The notes under the pieces are model-generated. The model was not told where the DNA came from. It did not search any database and saw only the letters and a list, made by a program, of their open reading frames with translations. Positions 7,562 to 16,312 of a stretch of 64,000 nt of DNA are shown here, in pieces (within the stretch, counting starts at the first letter, position 1; each line of letters opens with the position of its first letter). A program made the position numbers and the translations under genes. Origin of the DNA: Hyphomicrobiales bacterium (GTDB taxonomy: Bacteria > Pseudomonadota > Alphaproteobacteria > Rhizobiales > Rhizobiaceae); contig UBJO01000032.1 in NCBI GenBank assembly GCA_900465665.1, positions 1-64,000 of the forward strand, in the 5' to 3' direction.

Positions 7562-8437
7562 TCAGCCGCCGAAACGGGTTTCTTCCAGACCTCGGACACC
7601 GAGATCGTAGACGGCAAACAATGAACCACGCTCCACAGGATCAGCAGGGAATTGCGGCAAGTGCCGCTTAGCCATAGAAGTCACATAAAGGACATCAAGG
7701 TTCGGCCCTCCAAACATGACGCTCGTCACCTTCTTCACAGGCATGTCGATGACACGATCGACAGAACCGTCAGGCGCATATCGAATGACTTTGCCATCAA
7801 ATACCTGCGCGTTCCAAAGATAGCCTTCTTCATCAACAGTTGAGCCGTCCGCTACCCCGCCGGTAGTTGTGTCCACCTTAGCGAACACGCGCCTATTGCT
7901 TGCTTTGCCCGTGTTGAGATCATAATCGTATGCCCAGATCTCCCCCGACCATGAGTCAGCAAAATAGAATATGTCCCCACTCGGGCTCCAGCAAGGACCG
8001 TTGGATACAATGATACCGTCGTCGATTTGATGGAGAGAAAGGTCTGGATCCAGCCGGTAGAGGCCGGCATTCTTACCCAACTCCTTTGTATCCATAGCAC
8101 CCGCGATAAAGCGGCCCCGCTTGTCGACCTTGCCGTCATTGAGGCGGTTATCCGGCCTATTTGGCTCTGGGTCTATAATGAGCTCAACCTCGCCTGTCTT
8201 GAAGTCGAGGAAGTGAAAACCGCGCTGGAGAGACAACACAGCGCCACCATGCCTACGGATCGCCATGGAGCCAATTGACTGCGGCACATCCCAACCGCGG
8301 ACCTCACGTCCGTCAGCAGTGCAGCGAAATACGTTCTTGCCAGTGCTGTCGATCCAGTACAGCCGCTGGTCCTCGACGTCCCAAAGCGGGCCTTCGCCAA
8401 GATGCGTTTTAACATCGACAAGCACTTCAATTCTCAT
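7562..8437 (-). CDS. SMP-30/gluconolactonase-family lactonase
   Basis: A 291-residue six-bladed beta-propeller of the SMP-30/gluconolaconase/LRE family, close to the usual length. Family metal ligands are visible: E15 in LGEGPLWD, N100 in NRLNDGK, N146 in VSNGPCWSP and D197 in GVADGSTVD. Enzymes of this type open sugar lactones to aldonic acids in the cytoplasm using Ca, Zn or Mn. It lies at the edge of the catabolic island, where it could hydrolyse a lactone made by one of the SDR or Gfo/Idh dehydrogenases. No IclR-type palindrome was seen directly in front of it. Confidence 0.9.
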   Translation of the reverse strand: MRIEVLVDVKTHLGEGPLWDVEDQRLYWIDSTGKNVFRCTADGREVRGWDVPQSIGSMAIRRHGGAVLSLQRGFHFLDFKTGEVELIIDPEPNRPDNRLNDGKVDKRGRFIAGAMDTKELGKNAGLYRLDPDLSLHQIDDGIIVSNGPCWSPSGDIFYFADSWSGEIWAYDYDLNTGKASNRRVFAKVDTTTGGVADGSTVDEEGYLWNAQVFDGKVIRYAPDGSVDRVIDMPVKKVTSVMFGGPNLDVLYVTSMAKRHLPQFPADPVERGSLFAVYDLGVRGLEETRFGG

Positions 8438-8715
8438 GATTTTTTCTACTCACAGATTGCGCGGCTCCCCACAGCAGTTAACGGATTCGCTGATCGCAAC
8501 CAGCTAATCAGCTGTCGCCTGACTCTATTCGTGGAGGCACACCTCTTTCGCTCACTCGTGCGCATTTCCATAACGGACCAAAATACTACCAGACCCAATG
8601 CGGCGCCGTAGTTTGCTCACCAACCTAATGAGCGCGAACGGAAACACGTAGAGGATGTAGTATGGGCGGGCTGCCTGTCACGGGCTTAGACTCACACGAG
8701 CATCGGCCTAACCAC
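8438..8715. other. Intergenic region upstream of the lactonase gene
   Basis: Non-coding stretch with the promoter region of the lactonase gene (minus strand) on one side and the terminator of the next unit on the other. I saw no convincing operator, RNA gene or repeat in it. Confidence 0.5.
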
Positions 8716-8760
8716 AAAAAAATACTCCGCCCGAAGAGCGCGTCAGCCTGACGGGCGGAG
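8716..8760 (-). terminator. Rho-independent terminator of the Gfo/Idh/MocA operon
   Basis: A 9-bp GC stem, CTCCGCCCG (8725-8733) with CGGGCGGAG (8752-8760), is followed on the minus strand by a run of seven T residues (8716-8722). It begins 12 nt after the stop of the dehydrogenase gene at 8773. Confidence 0.9.
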
Positions 8761-8772
8761 ATTATGTCGATA

Positions 8773-9954
8773 TTAAAGGGATGCAGAGGTCCAAAGACTA
8801 TTGTTCTTGCTGCTCTCCACGCAAGCAGTGATGAACTTCAATCCAGCAGCGCCATCTTCGACCGTCGGCGTGTCAAGCGCCAAAGCGTCTGGATCCCGAC
8901 CTTCAATTCTGGCCCAGATCTGTTCCGCAGCATTACTGTAGAGGTTTGCAAATCCCTCAATGTAGCCTTCGGGGTGCCCTGCTGGCATCCGGGTAGCATG
9001 ACCGGCAACCGCATCCGCACCGGGCCCTCCCCGCGTGATCGTCTGCGGTGGCTTGCCGTATTCATTGTAGGTCAAATAGTCGTTGACCTCACCGTTCCAC
9101 TCCAAGCTCCCCTTGTCACCATAGACGCCGATTGTCAGGGAATTGTTGTGACCTGGAGCGCACTGCGATGCCCAGAGGGATCCCGTCGCGCCGTTCTTGT
9201 ATCGCAAAAGCACATTTGCGTTGTCATCTAGACTGCGCCCAGCTCCATAGGACCTGAGGTCAGCAGAGACAGCTTCAAGTTCTAGTCCGCTGATAAAGGC
9301 CGCAAGATTGAACGCATGAACTCCGATGTCAGCGATTGCACCACCTGTCCCAGCGAATTTGGGATCCATGCGCCAGGCGGCCTGCTTCTGCCCAGTCGCC
9401 TCAAGATTGGTCGTTAGCCAATCCTGAATGTACGATGTTCTGACAATCTGGACCTTTCCAATCATACCGGCACGAACCATAGCGCGCGCCTGACGCACCA
9501 TCGGATAGCCGGTATTGTTCTGAGTAAGGACAAACGTCAGCTTTGACTTGCGTACGATCTCGACAAGTTCCAGTGCTTCGTCGAGCGTGAACGTCATCGG
9601 TTTGTCGCAGATGACATTAATGCCAGCCTCAAGGAAGGCCTTGCTGATCGCAAAGTGCAGATGGTTCGGCGTCACGATCGAGACCGCGTCAATGCGGTCA
9701 TCGCGGGCAGCTTCGCGAGCCGCCATTTCTTCCCAGCTTGAGTAGCAGCGGTCGGCGTCGAGGCCGAGATCGGCCCCCGAAGCAACAGCAACGCTTGGGT
9801 TTGACGAAAGGGCCCCCGCGACAAGTTCCCACTTGTCGTCGAGCCGGGCAGCCATCCGATGGACCGCGCCAATGAAGGCCCCGCGCCCCCCACCAACCAT
9901 ACCTAGGCGGAGGCGGCGCTGCTTGGTTGAATCACTTGTTCCCTTGATGGTCAT
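8773..9954 (-). CDS. Gfo/Idh/MocA-family sugar dehydrogenase
   Basis: A 393-residue NAD(P)-dependent oxidoreductase. The Rossmann motif GMVGGGRGAFIG lies at 18-29, the TPNHLH segment at 95-100, and the usual EKP is changed to DKP (117-119). The catalytic Asp/His pair appears in ADIGVHAFN (D209, H213). This family oxidises a ring or side-chain hydroxyl of sugars, inositols and glycosides. The ATG at 9954 follows GAGGAGC and lies 13 nt after the TIM-barrel gene stop, so the two form one operon under the palindrome at 11173. Such dehydrogenase/TIM-barrel pairs act on 3-keto sugars in known pathways such as levoglucosan breakdown; here that role is only inferred. Confidence 0.9.
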   Translation of the reverse strand: MTIKGTSDSTKQRRLRLGMVGGGRGAFIGAVHRMAARLDDKWELVAGALSSNPSVAVASGADLGLDADRCYSSWEEMAAREAARDDRIDAVSIVTPNHLHFAISKAFLEAGINVICDKPMTFTLDEALELVEIVRKSKLTFVLTQNNTGYPMVRQARAMVRAGMIGKVQIVRTSYIQDWLTTNLEATGQKQAAWRMDPKFAGTGGAIADIGVHAFNLAAFISGLELEAVSADLRSYGAGRSLDDNANVLLRYKNGATGSLWASQCAPGHNNSLTIGVYGDKGSLEWNGEVNDYLTYNEYGKPPQTITRGGPGADAVAGHATRMPAGHPEGYIEGFANLYSNAAEQIWARIEGRDPDALALDTPTVEDGAAGLKFITACVESSKNNSLWTSASL

Positions 9955-9967
9955 AAGTGTTTGCTCC

Positions 9968-11023
9968 TCACTTCAGCCCGAGCATGGTGCGGTTCGACGC
10001 ACGATCGCCCTTGCCACCAGCGAAGTCGTCGAAGACCTTGTCGGTAACTGTGATGATATGATCGCTGATGAACTTGGCGCCCTTGGCGGCAGCCTCCGCC
10101 GGATCTTCCATGCAGTCTTCCCACTCATAAACCGCCCAACCGGTAAATCCGTACTCGGTAAATTTCGAGAAGACGCGACGGAAGTCTACTTGGCCATCCC
10201 CGAGCGAACGGTCTCGTGCAGCACGCTTGAGCCACGGAAGATATCCGCCCAGATATCCTTGCTTACCAGTCGGATTGAATTCCGCGTCTTTGACGTGACA
10301 ACCCTTGATGCGCTCGTGGTAGAAGTCGATAAACTCAACGTAGTCCAGGCCCTGCTTGATAAAATGGCTGGCGTCGTAGTTGATGTTGCAACGCTTATGG
10401 TTGCCGACTTTTTCAAGGAACATTTCGAAGGTCACACCATCGAACAGATCCTCCATGGGATGCAGTTCAAAGCAGAGGTCGACACCTTCGGAATCAGCAT
10501 GGTCAAGCAATGGCTTCCAAAGACGTGCGAGCTCATCAAACGCATCGTCGACCAGGCCTTCAGGGCGCTGTGGGAACGGGTAGCAGAATGGCCATACAAG
10601 GGCACCCGAGAATGTACCAAGTTCTGTCAGGCCAAGACGTCGGGAAGCGGTGATGCTAGCCTTCATCATATCGATAGCCCAAGCTTGGCGGGCGGCGGGA
10701 TTGCCGCGTACATCAGGCGGGCAGAGGCCGTCCATCCACGTGTCGTAAGCGGGGTGTACGGCAACCAACTGGCCGTAGATATGGCTTGCCATATCAGTCA
10801 CGACCAATCCGGCGTCAGACATGATGCCTTTGATTTCATCCGCGTAGGCGCTACTATCGGCCGCCTTTTTAATGTCGATGAAACGGGCGTCCCACGTCGG
10901 GAGCTGCAGTCCAGCAAACCCTAGACCCTTTGCCCACTTAGCGATGCTTGGCAAAGTGTTGAACGGCGGCTTCTCGTCCGCGAACTGCCCGATAAAAAGT
11001 CCTGGTCCCTTGATGGTACGCAT
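9968..11023 (-). CDS. Sugar phosphate isomerase/epimerase-family TIM-barrel enzyme
   Basis: The ATG at 11023 has GGGAGGA just upstream and gives 351 aa; longer in-frame starts lack a ribosome site. The protein is an AP-endonuclease-2/xylose-isomerase-like barrel. Likely metal ligands are E186 (CFELHPMED), D217 and H220 (NINYDASHF), H243 (GCHVKD) and E300 (AVYEWED). The family includes sugar isomerases, epimerases, dehydratases and 3-keto-glycoside beta-eliminases. It is first in a two-gene operon with the Gfo/Idh/MocA dehydrogenase, which suggests that it acts on the dehydrogenase product. A perfect IclR-type palindrome lies about 150 bp upstream. Confidence 0.9.
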   Translation of the reverse strand: MRTIKGPGLFIGQFADEKPPFNTLPSIAKWAKGLGFAGLQLPTWDARFIDIKKAADSSAYADEIKGIMSDAGLVVTDMASHIYGQLVAVHPAYDTWMDGLCPPDVRGNPAARQAWAIDMMKASITASRRLGLTELGTFSGALVWPFCYPFPQRPEGLVDDAFDELARLWKPLLDHADSEGVDLCFELHPMEDLFDGVTFEMFLEKVGNHKRCNINYDASHFIKQGLDYVEFIDFYHERIKGCHVKDAEFNPTGKQGYLGGYLPWLKRAARDRSLGDGQVDFRRVFSKFTEYGFTGWAVYEWEDCMEDPAEAAAKGAKFISDHIITVTDKVFDDFAGGKGDRASNRTMLGLK

Positions 11024-11152
11024 GTGTTCCTCCCTGATGCACCTTGTCAAAGTTGGGAGCTAGACACAGCAGCGACGCGCGCATCACCTTCGATCCTGAT
11101 GATCGTCGATCTCCTCTGCTCCCACAAAGAACGATAATAAGATCCAGAGAAC

Positions 11153-11187
11153 TGTCAACAATAAAATGTTGTCATCATATAATGATG
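11153..11187 (-). promoter_or_regulatory. IclR-type operator site 1 and promoter (11023 operon)
   Basis: CATCATATAATGATG (11173-11187) is a perfect 6-3-6 palindrome. On the minus strand a consensus TTGACA (11158-11153) lies 14 bp downstream of it, oriented toward the TIM-barrel/dehydrogenase operon. The stretch 11024-11359 holds no gene that I can support. Confidence 0.8.
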
Positions 11188-11359
11188 CTTTTGGTGGCCC
11201 ATACATATTTTGCGTTAAGACGGCCGAGCAGCCGCCTTTGTCACCGGGCGACGTCGCATGCCTCAGCCGTTACAACGGCGCCTCCAGAAATACGGGGGCT
11301 TCCGGCTCACCTCTTCAATATCGATTTAAACGAGATGGATCTAATCACTCGATTGCCCG

Positions 11360-12142
11360 TCAAGTCGCGTCAGTAGGTCGAGACGCTATGTCCCGCAGGG
11401 TGGCAACGTACCATTCTGATCTTTCAAGAATGCGCTCCGTAGGGGCAGAAATGCTCAGCACAAATTGAGTAGGCACGGCACCGAGTGGCACGGCGAGGCA
11501 AGATAGCCCTACAGAATATTCCTCCCTATCGAACGATACCAGTTGTTCGCGGATCGTCGTAAGCTCTTGATCAAGTTCGGTCCTGCTATTGATCGTGTTT
11601 GGGGTCAATGAACGAATGGGATGCCGCTGTAAATAAGCGTCAACTTCGGCTTGGGTGCTCATAGCAAGTAACAGTTTACCAGTGGATCTTGCATGACCAT
11701 CCCCTATCTTTCCCTCTGGAACGACAGAGGCTGTGATTGCAGCGCTTCCGCGCCTCGAAGCGAACACGACGATCTCTCCGTCCAGCCAACCTCCGACATA
11801 AGCGGTTTCACCAGTCACGCGGGCAGCTTCAATGGCATAGTCCAACAGAAAGTCCCGGGAAGATAGCTGCTGACGGAACGAGTGGGCTATAGGCGCTGCG
11901 GCTAAGCCCAAAACGTAAGATCCCGCAGTCGCTTTGCGCACCATGCCGATCGACAAAAGAGTATGGATAAGATGATAGACAACCTGTCTAGGGATCCCCA
12001 AAACTTCACTCAGTCTCTTCGCCGTAATCCCTTTTGTACCTGCATTTGCGACTGCAATAAGGAGGCTGCAGGTACGTGCGGCGGTTTGGACGCGAGGCTT
12101 CTCTACCGTTTCTGTAATTGGTTCGTCCGCAATCAAGTTCAC
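11360..12142 (-). CDS. IclR-family transcriptional regulator (probable island regulator)
   Basis: A 260-residue IclR-family protein starting at GTG 12142 behind GAGGGGG. The winged helix-turn-helix spans about 24-85, with KRLSEVLGIPRQVVYHLIHTL as its core. The C-terminal effector domain shows the conserved GDGHARSTGKLLLA segment and the LSCLAVPLG block that lines the ligand pocket. It is the only dedicated regulator inside the 7.5-38 kb island. A 15-bp palindrome (CATCAT-N3-ATGATG) recurs before the island's promoters, in the size range of IclR operators, so it probably binds there. Whether it activates, represses or does both is not known. Confidence 0.9.
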   Translation of the reverse strand: MNLIADEPITETVEKPRVQTAARTCSLLIAVANAGTKGITAKRLSEVLGIPRQVVYHLIHTLLSIGMVRKATAGSYVLGLAAAPIAHSFRQQLSSRDFLLDYAIEAARVTGETAYVGGWLDGEIVVFASRRGSAAITASVVPEGKIGDGHARSTGKLLLAMSTQAEVDAYLQRHPIRSLTPNTINSRTELDQELTTIREQLVSFDREEYSVGLSCLAVPLGAVPTQFVLSISAPTERILERSEWYVATLRDIASRPTDAT

Positions 12143-12193
12143 TCTCTTACCCCCTCGTCACGACGCTTCATTTTCTTTCGGGCCATAGCCATA

Positions 12194-12214
12194 CATCATC
12201 ATTCGATATGAATA
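12194..12214. promoter_or_regulatory. Degenerate IclR-type half site before iclR-like gene
   Basis: CATCATCATTCGATATGAATA, upstream of the regulator GTG, contains an intact CATCAT half site and a poor second half. It may allow weak autoregulation; confidence is low. Confidence 0.3.
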
Positions 12215-12433
12215 TAGGCATTTGCTGCTGCTGTTCCAACTACCTGTCCTACGTTGAGAAGACGTGAGTGCTCTGTTTCTGGTGAGAACTCTGAGCCGTA
12301 TCGGTGAATTTTGAGCGAGCGAATTTCTGTCTCAACAGCAAGCTGTAGACTTGGTCCATCAACAGCCCCATCATTGAAGCGACGCTAGGAGCCATACACA
12401 GACAACGCGGTAGATATCATATTATCTATCGAC

Positions 12434-12454
12434 TATCACATATTGATGCTGTAT
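12434..12454 (+). promoter_or_regulatory. IclR-type operator site 3 overlapping the promoter at 12493
   Basis: TATCACATATTGATG (12434-12448) matches the island palindrome at about 12 of 15 positions. A -10-like TATAGA (12452-12457) follows three bases later, and TCGACT lies about 17 bp upstream of that. The site would sit in the promoter spacer, a repressing position, 45 nt before the SDR start. The rest of 12143-12492 shows no gene. Confidence 0.5.
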
Positions 12455-12492
12455 AGACCCCTGAAATTGTATGCGTCGGGAGGAGACGAAAG

Positions 12493-13275
12493 GTGACTGA
12501 CCAAAAAGATCGAGTGGCGTTTATTACTGGTGGTGCGCAGGGCGTGGGCAGAGCGGTGGCGCTACGGCTTGCCGAAAAGGGTTTTAACCGGCTTACCATC
12601 ATGGGACGCAATAAAGACACGCTCGCCGAGGCCGCAGCTGAACTGGAACGGTTTGGGGCTGAAGTCTTTTGCGCGGCGGCAGACCTGGCTGATCCAGAAG
12701 CGACCAAAAGCGCTGCAGCTGAGGCTTATGAGCGCTTTGGTGCAACGGATGTATTGTGCAATTGCGCAGGCGCAACTGACCGCGGCTCTATTCTCGATAC
12801 CAGCATAGAGGTCTTTGATCGCATATTTGACACAAACGTTCGTGGAAACTTTTTCCTGATTCAAAACATCCTTCCGCAAATGATCGCTCGAAAAAGCGGA
12901 GTGATCATCAACATTTCCAGCATGCTTGCCTATGGGGGAGTCCCACATCTCGCTGCATACTCGGCATCTAAAGGTGCCTTGAATACCTTGACGCGTAACG
13001 TGGCCAATGCGGTCCGCCATGACCGCGTCAGGGTACACGCCATCAACCTCGGCTGGACTCTGACGCCAGCGGAGCACTCTGTTCAGACCAGCGTTCACGG
13101 TATGCCCGAAGATTGGGCCGAGATCGAAGGTCGCAAACAGCCGTTTGGCCGGCTACTGACTGCAGACGATCCGGCTGCGCTATGTTGCTGGCTTGCTTCT
13201 GACGAAGCAGCAATGATGACTGGAACTGTGATCGATCTGGAACAGTGGGTTGTAGGCACACTCGACGCCCGTTGA
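12493..13275 (+). CDS. Short-chain dehydrogenase/reductase (classical SDR)
   Basis: A 260-residue SDR starting at GTG 12493 behind GGGAGGAGACGAAAG. Motifs are complete: TGGAQGVG (12-19), NCAG (90-93), Ser 142/143 and YSASK (Y156, K160). The residue after the second strand is GRN rather than an acidic one, which favours NADP over NAD. It is followed 62 nt later by the enolase-superfamily gene on the same strand, so a dehydrogenase-dehydratase pairing in sugar-acid catabolism is plausible. An IclR-type site overlaps its promoter. The exact substrate cannot be read from sequence. Confidence 0.9.
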   Translation: MTDQKDRVAFITGGAQGVGRAVALRLAEKGFNRLTIMGRNKDTLAEAAAELERFGAEVFCAAADLADPEATKSAAAEAYERFGATDVLCNCAGATDRGSILDTSIEVFDRIFDTNVRGNFFLIQNILPQMIARKSGVIINISSMLAYGGVPHLAAYSASKGALNTLTRNVANAVRHDRVRVHAINLGWTLTPAEHSVQTSVHGMPEDWAEIEGRKQPFGRLLTADDPAALCCWLASDEAAMMTGTVIDLEQWVVGTLDAR

Positions 13276-13337
13276 AGTGCCCAACTTCCAGCGAGCGCGA
13301 AAACGCTCTCAAACCCATTGGACAGGGAGACCGGACG

Positions 13338-14438
13338 ATGAAGATCGCAAAAATTCAGATTGCACAGTGTGCGTTGCCGTTACCACGGCCGATAAGGCTC
13401 GGCCCTGTTGAAATCAAGACCAGAGACTTCGTGGCGCTCCGGCTTACAGCCGAAGACGGCACTGTTGGTGATGCTCTGGCATACCCGCGTGGCGCACCGC
13501 TTTATCAAACGACTGAGGCGCTGGCCGGATCAGTTCTTTCTTCGAATGTTCACGCTCGTCGCCATACGATCGATGGCACGCTACAGTCTCTCGTGAACAA
13601 TCGACCGATGTTGACGAAAGCCGCGAGCCTGTACGATATCGCGCTCTGGGATCTGGCATCGCGATTGGTACACCAACCTCTCCACCAACTTCTCGGATCC
13701 CGTCGAGACACCGTCCCAGTCATGGTGGTGGCAGGATATTATCTCGACCAGCGGGGCGTTTCCGAAATTGAGACCGAAGTGAGAGATCTCTGCGAGCAGG
13801 GGTTCACGCGCATCAAAGTCATGATCTCCGGGACTGATGCAGATTTCGACTTCAAATTGGTAAAGGCGCTGCATGCCATTGCAGGAGATCGGTTGAGCGT
13901 AGATGCCCACTGGGCGTACCGTACAGTCCCTGAAGCAATCCATGGGCTGCGTCGTATTGATGACCTCGGCTTGCGCTTCATCGAGGATCCATTTGGCCCG
14001 CATCAGGCTCATCTTTACGAAAAGCTCGGAAGAGGTTTCCGGACGCCCTTGGCCTCAGGCGAGGATTTCGTAGACGAAAATGTGCTCGGAAAGCACCTGG
14101 AAGCCTTACCGGTTCTTCGCCTCGATGCAACGACTTGCGGGGGTGTGTCGTCAGCCATGAATGTCCTTGGTGCCGCTCGAATCGCGGGAAGTTCCGTCCT
14201 ACCGCACGTGTTTCTTCCCATTCATGCGCAACTTGCAGGGAGCTTCGATTGCATTGAGGCTGTCGAACTGATCCCCATTGATGTTGGCGCCTGTCCGATG
14301 TGGGACCTCCTTGAGGGCCGTTTCAACATCGCTGGCGGACAATTGCAGATCGATCAGCGGCCCGGCGCAGGTTTCCATCTTAATTGGGAACAAGTCGCAC
14401 ACTACGCAATAAAGACGTTTGATATTAGCGAAGACTGA
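13338..14438 (+). CDS. Enolase-superfamily (mandelate racemase/muconate lactonizing enzyme type) dehydratase or racemase
   Basis: The ATG at 13338 behind GGGAG gives 366 aa, normal for the family. Domains are the N-terminal capping domain (1-125) and the TIM barrel. Metal ligands are D189 (SVDAHW), E216 (FIEDPFGP) and E242 (ASGEDF), and the D263/H290 general acid-base dyad (RLDATTCGG, VLPHVFLP) matches mandelate-racemase-type acid sugar dehydratases. The usual KxK pair is K160-V-M162: the second lysine, catalytic in mandelate racemase, is methionine. Such enzymes abstract a proton alpha to a carboxylate and dehydrate aldonic acids to 2-keto-3-deoxy acids. The Lys loss suggests chemistry driven mainly by the His/Asp dyad. 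Confidence 0.85.
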   Translation: MKIAKIQIAQCALPLPRPIRLGPVEIKTRDFVALRLTAEDGTVGDALAYPRGAPLYQTTEALAGSVLSSNVHARRHTIDGTLQSLVNNRPMLTKAASLYDIALWDLASRLVHQPLHQLLGSRRDTVPVMVVAGYYLDQRGVSEIETEVRDLCEQGFTRIKVMISGTDADFDFKLVKALHAIAGDRLSVDAHWAYRTVPEAIHGLRRIDDLGLRFIEDPFGPHQAHLYEKLGRGFRTPLASGEDFVDENVLGKHLEALPVLRLDATTCGGVSSAMNVLGAARIAGSSVLPHVFLPIHAQLAGSFDCIEAVELIPIDVGACPMWDLLEGRFNIAGGQLQIDQRPGAGFHLNWEQVAHYAIKTFDISED

Positions 14439-14509
14439 GAGCCAGTGGTGCACCGCCTCACGGCGCGATTGCAGGGCCATTCGTCACGATAGATCCGGGA
14501 AAAACAAGC

Positions 14510-15952
14510 ATGAATAACTACGACGTCATCATCATCGGGTCCGGCCCCGGCGGCTACGTCACCGCTATTCGTGCAGCCCAGCTCGGCCTGAAGACAGCGA
14601 TCATCGAGCGCGAGCATCTGGGCGGCATCTGCCTGAACTGGGGCTGCATCCCCACCAAGGCACTCCTGCGCTCGGCCGAGATCCTCGATCACGCCAATCA
14701 CGCAAAATCCTACGGCCTGACGTTGAACGGCACGATGACCGCCGACGTCAAGGACGTGGTCGCCCGTTCGCGCGGCGTCTCGGCTCGCCTGAACGGCGGC
14801 GTCGCCTTCCTCATGAAGAAGAACAAGATCGACGTGATCTGGGGCGAAGCCAAGCTGACCAAGCCCGGCGAAGTCATGGTCGGCAAGCTGACCAAGCCCG
14901 TGGTCGAGCCGCAGAACCCGATTCCGAAGGGCGTTCTGGGCCAGGGCACCTACACCGCCAATCACATCATCGTCGCGACTGGCGCCCGCCCGCGTTCGCT
15001 CCCCGGCATCGAGCCGGATGGCAAGCTGATCTGGACCTATTTCGAAGCCATGAAGCCGGAATTCATGCCGAAGTCCATGGTTGTCATGGGCTCGGGCGCG
15101 ATCGGCATCGAATTCGCATCCTTCTACCGCTCCATGGGCGTCGACGTCACCGTTGTCGAGCTGATGGCCAACATCATGCCGGTCGAAGACGTTGAGATCT
15201 CCACCTTCGCCCGCAAGCAGCTGGAAAAGCGCGGCCTGAAGATCATCACCGAAGCCAAAGTCTCCAAGGTCGAGAAGGGTGCGAACTCCATCACCGCCCA
15301 TGTCGAAACCAAGGATGGCAAGGTGCAGACGATCACCGCTGACCGCCTAATCTCTGCCGTCGGAGTCCAGGGCAATATCGAGAACCTCGGCCTCGAAACC
15401 CTCGGCGTGAAGACTGATCGCGGCTGCATCGTCATCGACGGCTACGGCAAGACCAATGTGCCGGGCCTCTACGCGATCGGCGATGTTGCCGGCCCGCCAA
15501 TGCTCGCTCACAAGGCCGAGCATGAAGGCGTCATCTGCGTCGAGAAGATCGCCGGTGTTCCGGGCGTGCATCCGATGGACAAGGCGAAGATCCCGGGCTG
15601 CACCTATTGCAACCCACAGGTCGCCTCTGTCGGTCTGACAGAAGCAAATGCGAAGGCCGAGGGTCGCGACATCCGCGTCGGCCGTTACTCCTTTGCCGCC
15701 AACGGCAAGGCCATCGCACTCGGCGAAGACCAGGGCATGATCAAAACGATCTTCGACAAGAAGACCGGTGAACTCCTCGGCGCCCACATGGTCGGCGCCG
15801 AAGTGACCGAACTCATCCAGGGATTCGTCGTCGCAATGAATCTGGAGACGACCGAAGAAGAACTGATGCACACGATCTTCCCGCATCCAACGCTTTCGGA
15901 AATGATGAAGGAAAGCGTCCTCGACGCCTATGACCGCGTGCTTAACGCTTAA
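14510..15952 (+). CDS. lpdA: Dihydrolipoyl dehydrogenase (E3)
   Basis: A 480-residue FAD disulfide oxidoreductase that re-oxidises lipoyl groups of 2-oxo acid dehydrogenase complexes. FAD motif GSGPGGY is at 11-17, the redox disulfide is in GGICLNWGCIPTKA, the NAD motif is GSGAIG, and the C-terminal FPHPTLSE supplies the catalytic His-Glu pair of the dimer partner. It faces the E2 gene convergently and completes the E1-E2-E3 set. Codons are strongly GC-rich (ctg, atc, gcc, ggc) compared with the flanking genes, so it resembles a housekeeping-type copy recruited into the island. Confidence 0.95.
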   Translation: MNNYDVIIIGSGPGGYVTAIRAAQLGLKTAIIEREHLGGICLNWGCIPTKALLRSAEILDHANHAKSYGLTLNGTMTADVKDVVARSRGVSARLNGGVAFLMKKNKIDVIWGEAKLTKPGEVMVGKLTKPVVEPQNPIPKGVLGQGTYTANHIIVATGARPRSLPGIEPDGKLIWTYFEAMKPEFMPKSMVVMGSGAIGIEFASFYRSMGVDVTVVELMANIMPVEDVEISTFARKQLEKRGLKIITEAKVSKVEKGANSITAHVETKDGKVQTITADRLISAVGVQGNIENLGLETLGVKTDRGCIVIDGYGKTNVPGLYAIGDVAGPPMLAHKAEHEGVICVEKIAGVPGVHPMDKAKIPGCTYCNPQVASVGLTEANAKAEGRDIRVGRYSFAANGKAIALGEDQGMIKTIFDKKTGELLGAHMVGAEVTELIQGFVVAMNLETTEEELMHTIFPHPTLSEMMKESVLDAYDRVLNA

Positions 15953-16252
15953 ACTCGTAATGTTCGTGCCGGGGGGTGCCTACGGGGCGGAAGGCAGACT
16001 GCCGATGCGTCAAAAATAGGTTGATTGAAACGCCTCATTCAAGGCTAAACTATCCTCAAGCCAGGTCTTCGAAGTGAGTGGTGATAGCGACATAAGCATG
16101 CGCTCGGCCACCGTGACGTAATTACCTGAAACACGTTTACTTCGCAAATTCATGCCGGATAGAAGTCAGATCTATGCGGCGGCGAAGCAACAAAGCCAGC
16201 AAGAGACAATCTGCGTTCTTCATCGAACGCAATGGGTTACCGAAATCGCAAA
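15953..16252. other. Intergenic region between convergent lpdA and E2 genes
   Basis: About 300 nt with short open frames on the plus strand but no ribosome sites, recognisable protein or repeat. Apart from the terminator at 16253-16282, I see nothing supportable in it. Confidence 0.5.
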
Positions 16253-16282
16253 GCCCGGCAGGCGCCGCACGTGCTGCCGGGC
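16253..16282. terminator. Hairpin between convergent genes (candidate bidirectional terminator)
   Basis: GCCCGGCAG (16253-16261) pairs perfectly with CTGCCGGGC (16274-16282). It is followed by CTTCTATT on the plus strand and by TTTG on the minus strand. It separates lpdA (stop 15952, plus) from E2 (stop 16313, minus). Confidence 0.7.
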
Positions 16283-16312
16283 CTTCTATTACGTCTCTCG
16301 ATGTCTGACCAA

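Noticed and set aside
9833..10924. 363-aa open frame antisense to the TIM-barrel gene
   Set aside because: No domain pattern, while the minus strand carries all expected metal ligands and a good ribosome site.
14402..15301. Long 299-aa open frame antisense to lpdA
   Set aside because: It mirrors the GC-rich codon pattern of lpdA, has low-complexity Asp/Gly/His composition and no ribosome site or family motif. It is a shadow of the real gene.
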